Below, in pieces: positions 25,001-49,930 of a DNA stretch of 64,000 nucleotides; the first letter of the stretch is position 1; each line of letters begins with the position of its first letter. Made by a program: the position numbers and the translations under genes. Under the pieces are notes generated by a model. That model saw only the letters and a list, made by a program, of their open reading frames with translations, was not told the DNA's origin and made no database searches. This stretch comes from Telmatactis stephensoni (Eukaryota > Cnidaria > Anthozoa > Actiniaria > Isophelliidae): positions 248,001 through 312,000 of the forward strand of contig JALIZF010001706.1 in NCBI GenBank assembly GCA_029948255.1, given 5' to 3'.

Positions 25001-27440
25001 TACATTCACGTCTTTGTGTATCCAGGGAGTGCCCCGAATTTGTTAAAAATTTACTGAGTACAAACAGATTTATTGCCAAAAATGAACTTCGGCTTTTCCA
25101 GCTATAAAGAAGAACCAGCACTATGTTTTCAAACTACAAAAACATCGTCACTGCAGCTCCCTAAGGTGATAATGTTTGAGTAACCGAGACCTGTGAGATC
25201 ATTTTTGTGCCAACACGAATTAATTCCATCATTTAGAAACGCAATTGCTTACAAAGTGAAAAACGTCCCGCGGTCTTCCTGCTGGGCCTCGCCATTTACG
25301 CTTTCCTTCGGAATGACTTTGATGGGAGGAACAAGTGGTACCGGCTTCATTAAGCACTCAGCAACTTCCAAACTTTAAGAAAATCTTTCTTATATTGAAA
25401 TAACATATGTGACTACTGACTTTGTTGACATATTTACCGTTTGAATTAAGTGAAAAGCTTTAACGAAAACAACTGTGAAACACCCCGCAACAATGACCTG
25501 GCATGATGCGTGTTCAGTCAAGCAACTGCTTAGTTTCTTTTCTTGTGTTTAAAAGAGGCTTACAGCCCAAAAATGTCTCAAGAACTGGAAAAGTAATCGA
25601 CAATGTCCAAGTTAAGACTAATTACTGAAAGCTCATTGAACCGTATGTGACCTGGTTGCTAGTTAGCACATTACCGCGCCGCTAAAGAATATCAACACTT
25701 TTTCAACAAGTTTTTTGCGCTTCTAGTGTAAAAGCGGCGTGAAAATCCAGTATAGATTAATTATAATGGTATGTTTTTCTTTCTTTCGCAGGAACATCAA
25801 AGATTCTAAGCTCCTATCAATAACCCAATGAGGAAAATAGAGCAATTAAAAACTTGAAAAGATAGATTGGTGTTAACAAAAACCACGGAGATTCGTATTC
25901 ATTAAGCACCTTTGAAGGACTTTGCCGACCACAATTTGCATCACATGCACTTAGCACTCCTAAAACAATAAGCGACTAAATTCAACTCTAAATTTACTAT
26001 AAAATAAATTTACTTACATTCAATATTTCCATCGCTGCCATAGAATGTCGTTATGTGTTCTTTCTTGAATTGGTTATCCCGAAGAAACTGCCAAAACTTT
26101 TGCAGGTTTTTCGCGTGTCGCGGATGGGCCGTCAATGGCGTCCATCCACCGGACACCATCACAGCATAGTCGCATCTTTTAGAGATGCAAGTCTTTTGTG
26201 GAGCTCGCGGCACGTTAGAACACCGTGGAGAATTAGCGCACCGTTGATGTGGTGGTGAAAAAACTGCTACTTTTCTGCATTTTCCAAAGCCAAAGAGTCC
26301 ATCTTGACAGGAAAGGATCTGCGTTTTGCTGGCATCACCATCCACGAAGACTAGAGGGAGGAAATCTATGTAGCACTTCTTACGCTTTTTTACCCGAACT
26401 GCATTTTTGCAGTGCGACTTCGTAGCTGCAATGATGCAATCGCCGGTTCCTGAAAACGTGAGATAAAAAATTCCCAGTCTGGATTTGAAGTTCAAAAAGC
26501 ACAAGTATATAAAATCGGATTATTGTGATTTGTACTTATGATAATCTTTGACCGTAGCTGCTTACGTCTGCAGACTTAAGTGTATTTCTTATATTACACG
26601 CGGTTTTAGGACAGACAAACGCAATTTTTGAATGATAAATAGGATAAGGTTAAGTTAAACAATCCAATCGGAAGAAATAATATTTAGATTCCGTCTACTT
26701 TCAAATACTGTATTTCATATGATAAGTTTCCTAATAATTATACTCCCTTGGAAATATTGTAGGAATTCTCTTCTTTTTATCAACAAAATACAGGAGTTTT
26801 GGAAACTTTTCTAAATGTCAAAAACCTAATCTTGGCCTAAAATGTGGTAACTTGTAGAAACTTTCTTGTTTTGAAAATCCCAAGAAATTTCTCCAAAAAT
26901 AATATAGATGAATCGATTTTAACAAACAGTTTTCGATGTACTTGAACTTAAAGCCTTTATTCCTCTGCAAACGCAAATGAATCAGATAACTAGTTACTTA
27001 CCAATGAAACTGGCGGTAAGATTCCGGCGAGTACAATTAACACGATTACCATTTTCTTCCACAAAGAAAATATAAACAAGATGCCCAAAGTTCGCCTTGG
27101 GATATGGATCGATGACAATAACGCCGTCAATGTTACGATCATTGGGCAGCAGGCTACGGTGTTTGCGATCTGGTAATCTGGCTCTCAGTCTCTCGTTCGG
27201 ATGGCCCTTCGCAGCCATGTAAACATTCATGTCCCGTCGAGGGATAGGAAGTGTTCGGTTGCAGTTGTGATTTGCCTGAGAGTTGATGCAAGGATGTTTA
27301 CGCATCAAACTCACGGCTGCCTCAAGACGCATTTTCCAAATCTTTGTGCCATAGGTATTACGGTGCGAGGGTATCACAAGGCTGCTACTCCATCCAACTA
27401 GCTCCAACAGGAGAACGACGACGAAAAACACTAACTTCAT
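22070..27440 (-). CDS. Secreted caspase/legumain-fold protein, probably catalytically dead
   Basis: Minus-strand exons 27440-27002, 26449-26018, 23145-22688, 22279-22070 have AG/GT borders and matching phase; total 1539 nt, 512 residues plus stop. MKLVFFVVVLLLELVG is a signal peptide, so the product is secreted. Exon 2 is Cys-rich, then holds a beta strand and turn like clan CD peptidases (CDYAVMVSGG, RHAKNLQKFWQFLRD, HITTFYG). Exon 3 has VDTLVLYLTGPAR, where C13/caspase enzymes have the His-Gly pair, and RVFIVADYSYSG, where they have the Cys (legumain EACESG type). By my alignment the catalytic His is Pro333 and the Cys is Ser381. Between them lies DINGDGLTENKE (344-355), which matches an EF-hand calcium loop at positions 1, 3, 5, 6 and 12. 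The tail is basic. A role as a secreted matrix or binding protein is inference only; a very diverged active peptidase is the alternative. Confidence 0.75.
23146..26017. other. Intron of the caspase-like gene (2.9 kb)
   Basis: Nothing recognisable as an exon or mobile element was seen. The open frames at 23360-23836 and 25193-25378 lack motifs and are judged spurious. Confidence 0.5.
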
Positions 27441-27621
27441 TTCTTGAACTTAGAAAAATAAATCGGATAACACAACAAAGCTTTTTCAATTGGTTCACAC
27501 GAAAAGCCTCTTAAAAACTCGGGCCACGTCAACTCAGTTGTTCCACTGTTGCTGATCTTCTACTTGAATACGCGCTTCTTCGACTAGTGAATATTAAAGA
27601 ATGCGAGAGTCACTAACTTCC

Positions 27622-27633
27622 TTTTTTATAAAT
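27622..27633 (-). promoter_or_regulatory. Possible TATA box of the caspase-like gene
   Basis: Minus-strand ATTTATAAAAAA lies about 185 nt upstream of the ATG at 27440, with no intervening exon needed. A TATA-type core at this distance is plausible for a secreted-protein gene, but AT-rich DNA gives such matches by chance. Confidence 0.3.
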
Positions 27634-30600
27634 TTTCTCCGAGGGGAGACGTGATTGGCTCGCGGCATCTTCTAAAACGACACTAATTGAATTAGCAATA
27701 TCCAGGCAACAGTGGAAGAAGATTTCACCAAGTGTGAGTTCACTAACTCGCCCGTTACCCATGATTCGCCGGATGGCCCCGCGACCCGCGTGGACGAGAC
27801 CTTGATAATCTCTAAACTATTTTTTTTCTAAGACTTTTTTAGAAGGTTGCGGCTTGGTGTGGCAACGGTTTTGATTGCAAATACAGCCCCGGAAACTCGA
27901 AAAGGATTTCAAATTTACGTATATCTCACGCCCTCGGGAGAAATAATTTTTCGCACTGAATGTAAAATAGAAACTGGAACATTCTTCCACTTCGTTCTCC
28001 CACGTGGATCAACCGCTTTTTATAATTTCATTGTTTGAAAAATTAGGAAACATTGTGAAAATATCTCAACGAAAATTTGGTTGACACCTATTCTGTAGAT
28101 GTGCAGATTGAATCAAAGGACCGCAAAAGAAGGCTCTTTTAATTGAACGAGATGATACTCGTAAGACGCTAATAACATTACAATCTAAAGCCGCCGAGAA
28201 AGTAAACAGGGGGCCTGTGTTATTCTATCCTGAATACAGATCGTTGAGAAAAACCACCACAAGCCTTCACGCATCTGAAAAATCTTTGCAGGGTTTGCAT
28301 TTTTTTCTCAACGTTGGCAGTTAAACAGGAAAGTCGAAGAAATGAGTAGACGCAACACAATTTGGATTGTTCCTTTTTGGAAGTGCTTTAAGACTTAGGA
28401 TGACCGCCACTGAGCATAAGCTGTACTTAGTACTACTGTTGCCGGTCGTCTAATAAAATCCATCCTCTAAAGGTCAAATTAAAGTGTCTCACTAAAAGAA
28501 CTTCAATAATGCATAAAAAATGACGGGGCAAACATTATTCTATAGTCATTGAATTCCAAAGTTCGGCTGTCAAGTGTTGAGAATTCAAAAACTATCCTGT
28601 TGTCGGCACAAAAACTTCATCCGCGCATTGATCAAACGAATGCTGTTTACTCCTAAAGATTCGGTATGTTGTGATGCGAATTTATTAAATCGAAAAGCCT
28701 TTAATTGTGAAAAATTACCTAATTTATAGAACAAAACCCACTGAGAAAGGGGGCGGTAGCTATTGTTCTCTTCTTAATAAAGCTTGCCGCGCTTATACTT
28801 TCACCGCTGAGATTAAATGGAGCGGTACTCGGGCACGATACTAAAAAGGAATTGAACTCTGCTGAACATCAGATTGTTTTTCGCTTAATAAAAAGTCGGT
28901 TTTGCACCGCTATGATAGTTCGAAAGAATAAATGACTTGTCGGCAAAGTACGTTGCATGCTAATGTCCATGGAGGGGACCCCGAAGTAATTCATTGTCTT
29001 AGAGAGCACCGCGGTTATTTAGCACTGACACTTGACAAACCGAGGCAATAAAACATTCGTAATATTTCTTCAAGACGTAAGAAATTTTATTCTCAAAGGG
29101 AAAACTAAAGGAAAGGCTTTATTTTAAATCTGCCAAAACTATTTTTGTAGCTTTTTTGAGAAGGCAACATAACGCGTCCTTCTTGCAAAAAAAGACCTGT
29201 CGATATAGTTCCAACAACATATTCAAAAACCTCCCTCAAACGCCAATCTATTTCAAACATTATGTTCAAATTATCCCACAAAATCTACAGGAATAAAAAC
29301 CCAAACTATGTTCTTAGTTTCCGATAATAAGCCGAGGTGGTCAATGTCTTCATTCAACGCAGGGAACCTGCTTTTATGAGCTCATTTTAGAAAAAGCTCA
29401 CAAAATCCCGGATTTCCGTCATGGAATATGTGTTCACTATCCTGGAAAGAAGGAATGTTTAGAATTTAGTTATCCCCACAAAAGACTAAAAGATGACTTA
29501 AAACTGAAAGCATCAAAGCGTATAAACTGTCTCGAAGCTCTTATCAGCTGAAATACAATGTTACTGTGAGACTGAACAATAGTTTTATACGTCGACACCG
29601 AAACAACAGCCTTGAGTGAAAAAAACAACAACTTTTTTTTGAATAATCTTTTTCTGGCTTGTAACCAAATGAGTTAATTGTTTAAGGTTTGTTATGGCCA
29701 GAGTTTAACGAAAAGGAAAGATAATTTTGCTAGACTTTGCCAAAGCTAAATAATGAAAATTTCATTTCCGGTCGTAGAACGCAAGCACAGGTGTCGCTCA
29801 GTCAGAATTCTGTGGCCTTATCCAAACAATAACACCTCTAAGCGTAAAGGAATCGATTTGTACGCGTGTCTTGTCCTTGAAAGACGGCGGGACACTGGAC
29901 TGTGCCTAATAAGGATTACAGTAAATATTGCTATTAGGAACATCATGGTGAAAGTCTAGACGAAATTTAATCCTTTGTTCCATGGTTTTTGTGCCACATA
30001 ACTATCTGTTCTATCCCAAGCTTCGGAAATTAGTTTGCTCAGATTTAGACTTTAATAAACGTTCTTGATTGTTTTCCAACTGATGAAATGGCGTCACGCA
30101 GGTAGACGGGTGCGTTGGTCAAATTTGAATTCCAGGTTCGTGATTAATTTTGTATTTTTCCCCTTAAGCTCAGTACTAAATATAACTACAAGGCATTTTG
30201 TAGTGACCAAAGAAAATAAATCTTTAATGATGAAAAAGGGAACTAAGGGAACTGAACAGCAAAAACATACAGACGAATCAGTCGACCAACAAAAGTAATA
30301 CAAAATGACGAGAGGAAAAAGAGATCAATAAACCTTATTATCCAAAAATGTATCTTCATTTTGTTTCGCTGAACACCCAGTTCTACCAACTGAGTTAGCC
30401 CGGCTCAGATGCCTGTAAGATTGAACATTCAAGATTATTCAACAAAGAGGAAAGGATAGATACCGGGCCCCATGCAGTACACAAAGAAGATTATATCAAA
30501 AGACCACGAGAGCTATAAATGTGGTCCTAATATGATGACTGAGAAATTCCAGAAATTATGAGGACGAAATTGTGTGTGTGTTCCCTTGGCACAGCGGCAG

Positions 30601-32433
30601 CTCTTTGAAATCCAATATATTAGTAATGGTGGCAAAAACCTAATTCCCCGACTAAGAGATGACTATATAAAGATATCTATAGTTAAGAACCAATTTTTGA
30701 ATTATACAAGTCAATACCGATGTCAAATAAATGAAGGTAGTACATATTGTAGTATCGCTTACCGAATACCTTTTTAAACTTAAGACGCGGTAATTTTCCG
30801 AGTTCTATAAACGGAAGAAGTTTGAAGTTTTATAAATCTTTACATCGTTTTGTCTTCGGTTTTAGGCAGGTCTTTAGTATGTAAGGTAACATTTTAAGAA
30901 AGCAATGGAATGTATTCTAAATGGTTTTGATGGCTTTAGGACGAAAAATGCCAGTTTTCTCTTGATGGGACTTATTTAATCAGTAGGATTTCTTGTCGCT
31001 TTAAAGCAAATCGTATTTTCCTATATATCAGGTTCATCTACTGATAAATGACTCGTTTTCGACCAGCTTTATCAATGGGACTTAGAACTGACTACAAAAA
31101 CCTAGATTATCCTCATAATGCATGCACTAGGCGGAGATGGAGGGGTGGGGCAGTTGATGATGGGAACCAGTATTTCACACCGCATTGAACAAATATTGAG
31201 TCCAATACGGAAGGACAATATCAATGTACATAAGCATTTGCAAATTCTTTTTGAGACATTTCGAGGCAAGCAGAAAGGCGTGGATCGCATGATCGAAGTT
31301 CACGAAGTCGGCTTATTTTATTTATTTATTTTTAGTCGCTCCCTTTTTCTTGCTTAATCCTTCCTTCCGTTACTGTTAGTAACCTTTCTCCCTTTTAACC
31401 CTACTTATACTTCTGTATCTTATTTGTTTAATCGAACCGCTAGACTACCTCAAGTTAGTCAGTCTTTGCTTTGTCGGTGTCTAAATAAAACACGGAGAGT
31501 TTCCCATGTGATTTATAAATAGTCAAAAAGGAAATATTTGTATTAACTCTCGACTGACAGACGCTGCAATACTAACTGAAGAGGAAGCAGAATAAGTACG
31601 CGGCAAGTTAAGCCACACCTAGTGTACAATACTTGAACAGTGTACACTTGAATACCACTTAGTGCAACGATTATTATATGCTGGATAAGTGTCTATTTGG
31701 GTGGCCACTGTCTTGTTTGTAAATCTATTATATTGTACTAATGGGGTCTCTAAAACAAGGGCTAATAATCTAGATTACATGATAACTAAACGGCCTTGTT
31801 TTGTCGCAAAGTCTGAAAGACCTTTGCGTTTATGTAAAGTGACGATAAACAGGAGAAGACTAAAGTAAATAACGGGAGGAAGGAGGTTGGATGCTTTTCC
31901 TTTCTTTTAACGCATTTATTACTAACTAGTCACTGACCCATTTTATTAATTGTTAAATTCCCAAATTCGACGCTCATTCAGTTGGAAAATGCATGGGGAG
32001 TCTGCGGTTCAGAGTAAATAAATCAGAGGATTACAAGAATAGTCGTTAAAAATTGGCTATGCTCCCTACAGGGTATTACTCTTCCACACACATCCGAACA
32101 CTCCGGTACTTGCGGTTAGTTTGTCACTCAATCTGCTGGTTTTTGAGGTTTTGCTCGTTTGTCAGTGCTGTTCTATGACAATCAGTAAGAAGATCAAATA
32201 ATCACAATAAAACGAACGATATTTATTCTTTATCGAGTTTTCAGTACTCGAATACTCTGACATACTGTTAGGTTTGCTGGTATATAAGCTGTATATTTAT
32301 AAGCTTCTTTTCTTTTTTCACTTGTTTTTGTTTGTTTGTTTTTGTTTTGTTTTTTCTCAAAACGTGGGCTCACGTTTGTTCTGATATTTTTGTATTCTGC
32401 ATTGTGCGACACCACTTTCATACATACTGTATC
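27634..32433. other. Intergenic region, about 4.8 kb, without recognised genes
   Basis: Between the 5' end of the caspase-like gene and the 3' end of CDK5. A tRNA-like A-box on the minus strand (AACTCAGTTGGTAGAAC, near 30380) has no matching B-box and is at best a SINE remnant. Short open frames (27847, 29753, 30065, 30574, 31118) have no motif or splice context. Confidence 0.5.
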
Positions 32434-45573
<13,140 letters not shown>

Positions 45574-46288
45574 TATATAAATACATAAACAATTAAAATA
45601 GGTCAGCAGTGTAGTATTTTTCTCAGAAAAATACTTTAAAAAGGGTTAAAAAGTGATCTTTCGTGAAAATCAAAAGCCCTTGTTCTCAACCGGCGGGCTA
45701 AAAACAAAACTCTTCTAGGCCTTCCACGGTCCATCACGGGAAAGACTGGCACTAATGACGTGTTGCTGACCAGTACATACTTCCAGGTTACATGTGAGAA
45801 AATGGGAGGAGGCAAGGAGGAGGCAGAGGAGGGAACTTCATCGGCTCGCAAATATTTTTTTTTTTATATCAGTAAGCCTGGGCTCTTGCAGGAAGCCAGA
45901 CTGAAACTTGTACTTCAAAATTTGTAAACTTGTTGGCTAGTGAGTGTTGCTACTCCCGGCCTCCCCCCCCCTCATTCCTTCTTCTTATGTACATAGACAA
46001 CTTGTTTGCCTTCTGACAGTTAGGATTTGTAAATTGAGGGCCATAAAAAATGAATAGTACTGCAGGGTTCTAGTGATATATGTCACCCTCATTATTTTTT
46101 TTTTTCTTTTGCTTAGCGTACTCCTTCAAGTCCCTTCTTTCGTTTTTTGTTTTTGTTTTTGTTTTTGTTTTTGTTTTGTTTGTTTGTTTGTGTCTTTTAG
46201 TTCCCGTTCATTCCTTCCTTTCCCCTCCTTTCCATCCATCCTTCCCTCCTTCCTTCCTTCCTTCCTTCCTTCCTTCCTTCCTTCCTTC

Positions 46289-46337
<49 letters not shown>

Positions 46338-46388
46338 TTCCTTTCTTCCTTCCTTCCTTTCTTCCTTCCTTCCTTCCTTCCTTCCTTC

Positions 46389-46423
<35 letters not shown>

Positions 46424-46624
46424 GGCGGCGGATTTGGGTGGCTATTGTTCTGGGCTGACCAGGTCTCGTGGGGGGCTGATCGGAACGGGACAGTGGTTAT
46501 TTATTCATTTATTTTGTTAATCTCCTAGTATTAGTGAAAACTATTTTTAGGAGTAAACTTCTTATCGAAGTATCGAAGTATTCTGTCTGTCTGCCTATCT
46601 GTCTGTCTGCCTTCTGTTCGTTTT

Positions 46625-46664
<40 letters not shown>

Positions 46665-48239
46665 TCATTCGTTCATTCTTTCTATTGCGCGCTTTGTTCA
46701 GTTTCTTTCATCCTTGCTGATTTGATTTGATCCCGGTTTGAACATTGTATAAATGAAAGGAAAATATCCCACCCAGCAGTGACCGAGCGAGACGGTCACA
46801 AAAGCACCACATGCAACATGTTTCAGTTGTGTGCGTGTGTGTGAAATCTGTATCTCAGGGAGATCTGCAGCACAAGTCGTCACGTGAATCCTGAAATCTA
46901 ATCCATGACAGATCTGCGTTTGGACTGGGTACAAGATCTTCTCAAATATCACTTCAAAAACGACAAACATGGCCTTTTTGCTGCAAAAGCGAGGTTTAGT
47001 TGTGGTTTTACAATCTTTCTGTTGTTATTTCTTCGTTTTTTTATCACCCTGACAAGGCCAAATGGCCAAATCACTTGGAGCTTGGCTAGTTATATTGATA
47101 ATAACTACGCATTGTACTCCAACACACGAAGGTATGTGCTCAATGAAACACGCAACCAAGTGATGCATAAATACAACGCGATCCGATAACTCTCCATTAC
47201 TTGCTAAAAATCTCAAACTTGATCGAACGATTTGAGTTTTCAGTACTCTAATTGTCTAATAATTATATAACATGAGTTTTCTAGCTGAAATATGTTAACT
47301 GTTCACAGTGCAATGCCAACACGTAGCTCGACTGGGGAATCACAACAACATGATGCTGACTGGCAAAGTTTTCGAAGATCAAATTAATGCCACTCTACTT
47401 TTTTCACTGAATAAAATATCAAGTAAAATATGAATTAGACTGACCAGATAGCTTGGCCAAATGTGGTTTTTAGGTTGTTTGGATGGCAGTGTCGTTCGAT
47501 CAAAGAACCGATCAAATTAATCGATAAGAACACATTTTACATAGAGAGGTCACGATCAAACAAGAGTCTTTTACGCTTCAGTTGACGAGAACAACAAATC
47601 AATTAATTTAAGTAGTTCATTTTCTACTCTATAAAACGCTCAATTAAGTTCCTTAGAAAGTGTAAAATGCTGAAGTTACTTGTAGCGTTATTAAGGAAAA
47701 TAAACTTGGAATAGAATTATTTTGCTGCCTGCCATCTGCGGAGCCTCTTCCACTTGGATAAAAAGTTTCTGCCCTCTGCTGGCAGCTGGGTAAAAGTTGC
47801 GTTAACACATACATGATATGTACGACCTACTGCTTGTAGAAGTTCTACATAAGGAAACTTTAAATCAATAACATTTTTACTCAAAAAATATTTTAGCCCA
47901 CCCTCTCCGAGGTCGATAATTATTATATAACTTAACTTAAGTTTAATATGGTCCATCATAGAATATACATGTATTTTTTATATAAATAAAACCTTTGATT
48001 TTGTTACATCAATTACGTTTAATTTGGCTCCAATTTTTGTTTTTGTTTTTGATACTGACTAGTTGGGAATCAGGGGTGATCTAGTTAAGTTTTGAAAAGA
48101 GTCAACAGTACAATCTAAAGCAAGTCTATTTGAGGGAAGGCAGTACTGTACTCAGAGTATATGGGTCCCACATCTTTTTTATAATGAAGTCTCTGGAAGA
48201 AATCAAATGAGCAGTGATATCATGTTCATATATTTACAG
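45574..48239. other. CDK5 upstream region and polycystin-like intron, microsatellite-rich
   Basis: The CDK5 promoter should lie just right of 45573; TATATAA directly precedes the ATG, but I see no convincing core promoter. The rest holds GTTTTT-, TTCC- and TTTC-repeat tracts (46140-46668). The open frames at 46905-47216 and 47717-47959 have no motif. Confidence 0.5.
46138..46668. repeat. GTTTTT / TTCC / TTTC microsatellite cluster
   Basis: (GTTTTT)n at 46142-46190, alternating (TTCC)n and (TTTC)n blocks at 46240-46424, and (TTTC)n at 46624-46665. Long Phe/Leu/Ser/Pro open frames across it are artefacts. Confidence 0.95.
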
Positions 48240-49930
48240 CTCAATTCTACCAAGGTTGCAGCAACTCAACAGCCTCATGGAAGTACTTCAATAACATTGT
48301 GGAGCAAAGTCAACTGCCATTTAGCTGTATTAATTTGTGTATCGAGAAAAGGTACAATTATTGAGAACCAATTCCACTATCTCACTTGTCACCATTTGCA
48401 TAATTATGTTTTGCCAGACAGAAGGCTTGACTACAGTAAATTTGGTAACAGGATACCATGAATCCAACAAAGTGTTCAAACTTCATTGGGGTTCATTAGT
48501 AAAAACTCCACCTCTGTCTGAGTTGGATATTCAATAACCTATGGACTAATTCCAAGTCAAGAAGTCTGGCGGAGTGTATAATTATACAAATGATTGTTAT
48601 CTAATAAATCGGAATGTGTTATACTGATATTGTGGTGTTTCTGGTAGGTTTGCATTTGCAGCCATAGAGAATGGAAGTAATTGCTTTTGTAATCAATCCA
48701 TCAACTCATTGGTAAACAATACAGCATGTGGGATAAGGTCAGAGAACCCTATATAAATTATATACATGTATATGTAAAGACAACTGCACAACCATTACAC
48801 AGGGAGGTTATATCATACTAAATTTATTGGCCAGGCTCCATGGCACAAAGTAAATAGTGCTATCCCACGCTGGATATATCCTTATCAAGTGGATAAAATG
48901 ATGGTATTTCCCAATGAATTTATCTGCCAGATAATGATTGATCCAATGCAGGATTAATTAAGATGTACCTATTGACAGTTGGAGAGCCAGACAGGAAAAA
49001 GATTTGGCTCGACTGCCATATGGACCGAGCACAGCAAGGTCTGTACAAATGACCAAGAGCCAAATATATTCCTATCCAGCCCAACCCAACTGAGTCAATT
49101 TATAAGTATTTTATCATATGACCTGATTTTTCTGTTACAAAAATTGCTAAAAATCTCTGTAATGCAAAATAATAAAGTTAGCGGCATGGAAATGAGCAGG
49201 GCTGGACAGGTTTTTATGGCCTGTTCACACAAAGCCATATGGTCCCGATCTTGTCATCTTTCCCGAAGGTTTTATTAAGAGTGAGCAAAGCCGTATGGGT
49301 CATTTGATAAAGCACTTTACCCTTCATAAGGTCATCATTATGTCATGTTCCTATTGAATAATCAAGGAGTATCAAAGAAAAGTTTGGTATAAAAAGGGCT
49401 TATGAGATACCTTACACCTACAAATTACAATAATTATTGCAAGTGCATATTCCCACAGTCCATGACTACACTTACCACCATTTTAATAATTGCACATCCT
49501 ATCAGACTTATGTGTCGACTGGGAATTGGGCAATAGGCTACCATGAAACCAACAAAGTGTTCAGTCATCATAAGTGAAAGCTCTGACTGCCTCTGTCTGG
49601 ATTTTTGGAAACATATCAACCAATTCCCAACCAAAACTTTAATCTGATGAGATGCATAATTATGCATATGGTGGCCAATAAACAATATTTATAATCCTTA
49701 ACAACAAACACTTATCCTATAAATATATGTTTGATTATATAATATTTATAAGATAAATATATATTTTATTCCCATTGTACACTCAGCCAAATTACTGCTT
49801 CCTATGAGCAGTGCTCAAATGATATTGAATAAACAATATTTTGTTGCTCTTTCAGATGTCCAAGCAGTTATAATCTTCACTGTGGTGATGCCTATTTTAA
49901 AAGCATTTATTCCACAGCTCTTCCAGTTAT
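48240..49930 (+). CDS. WSC domain exons of the polycystin-1-like gene
   Basis: FYQGCSNST, LPFSCINLCIEKRFAFAAI, NGSNCFCNQS, NTACGIRCPSS and LHCGDAYFKSIYS give the eight-Cys spacing of WSC carbohydrate-binding domains, split over exons 48240-48351, 48648-48737 and the start of 49856-50730. Both introns are phase 2. WSC lies before the PKD repeats in vertebrate polycystin-1. Confidence 0.8.

Noticed and set aside
30370..30420. tRNA-like sequence on the minus strand
   Set aside because: Only an A-box-like AACTCAGTTGG is present, with no B-box or cloverleaf.
46073..46528. Phe/Leu/Ser/Pro-rich frames of about 150 residues
   Set aside because: Products of TTCC/TTTC microsatellites.
46905..47189. 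94-residue plus-strand frame with a hydrophobic stretch
   Set aside because: Considered as a 5' exon of the polycystin-like gene, but no in-phase donor leading to 48240 was found.
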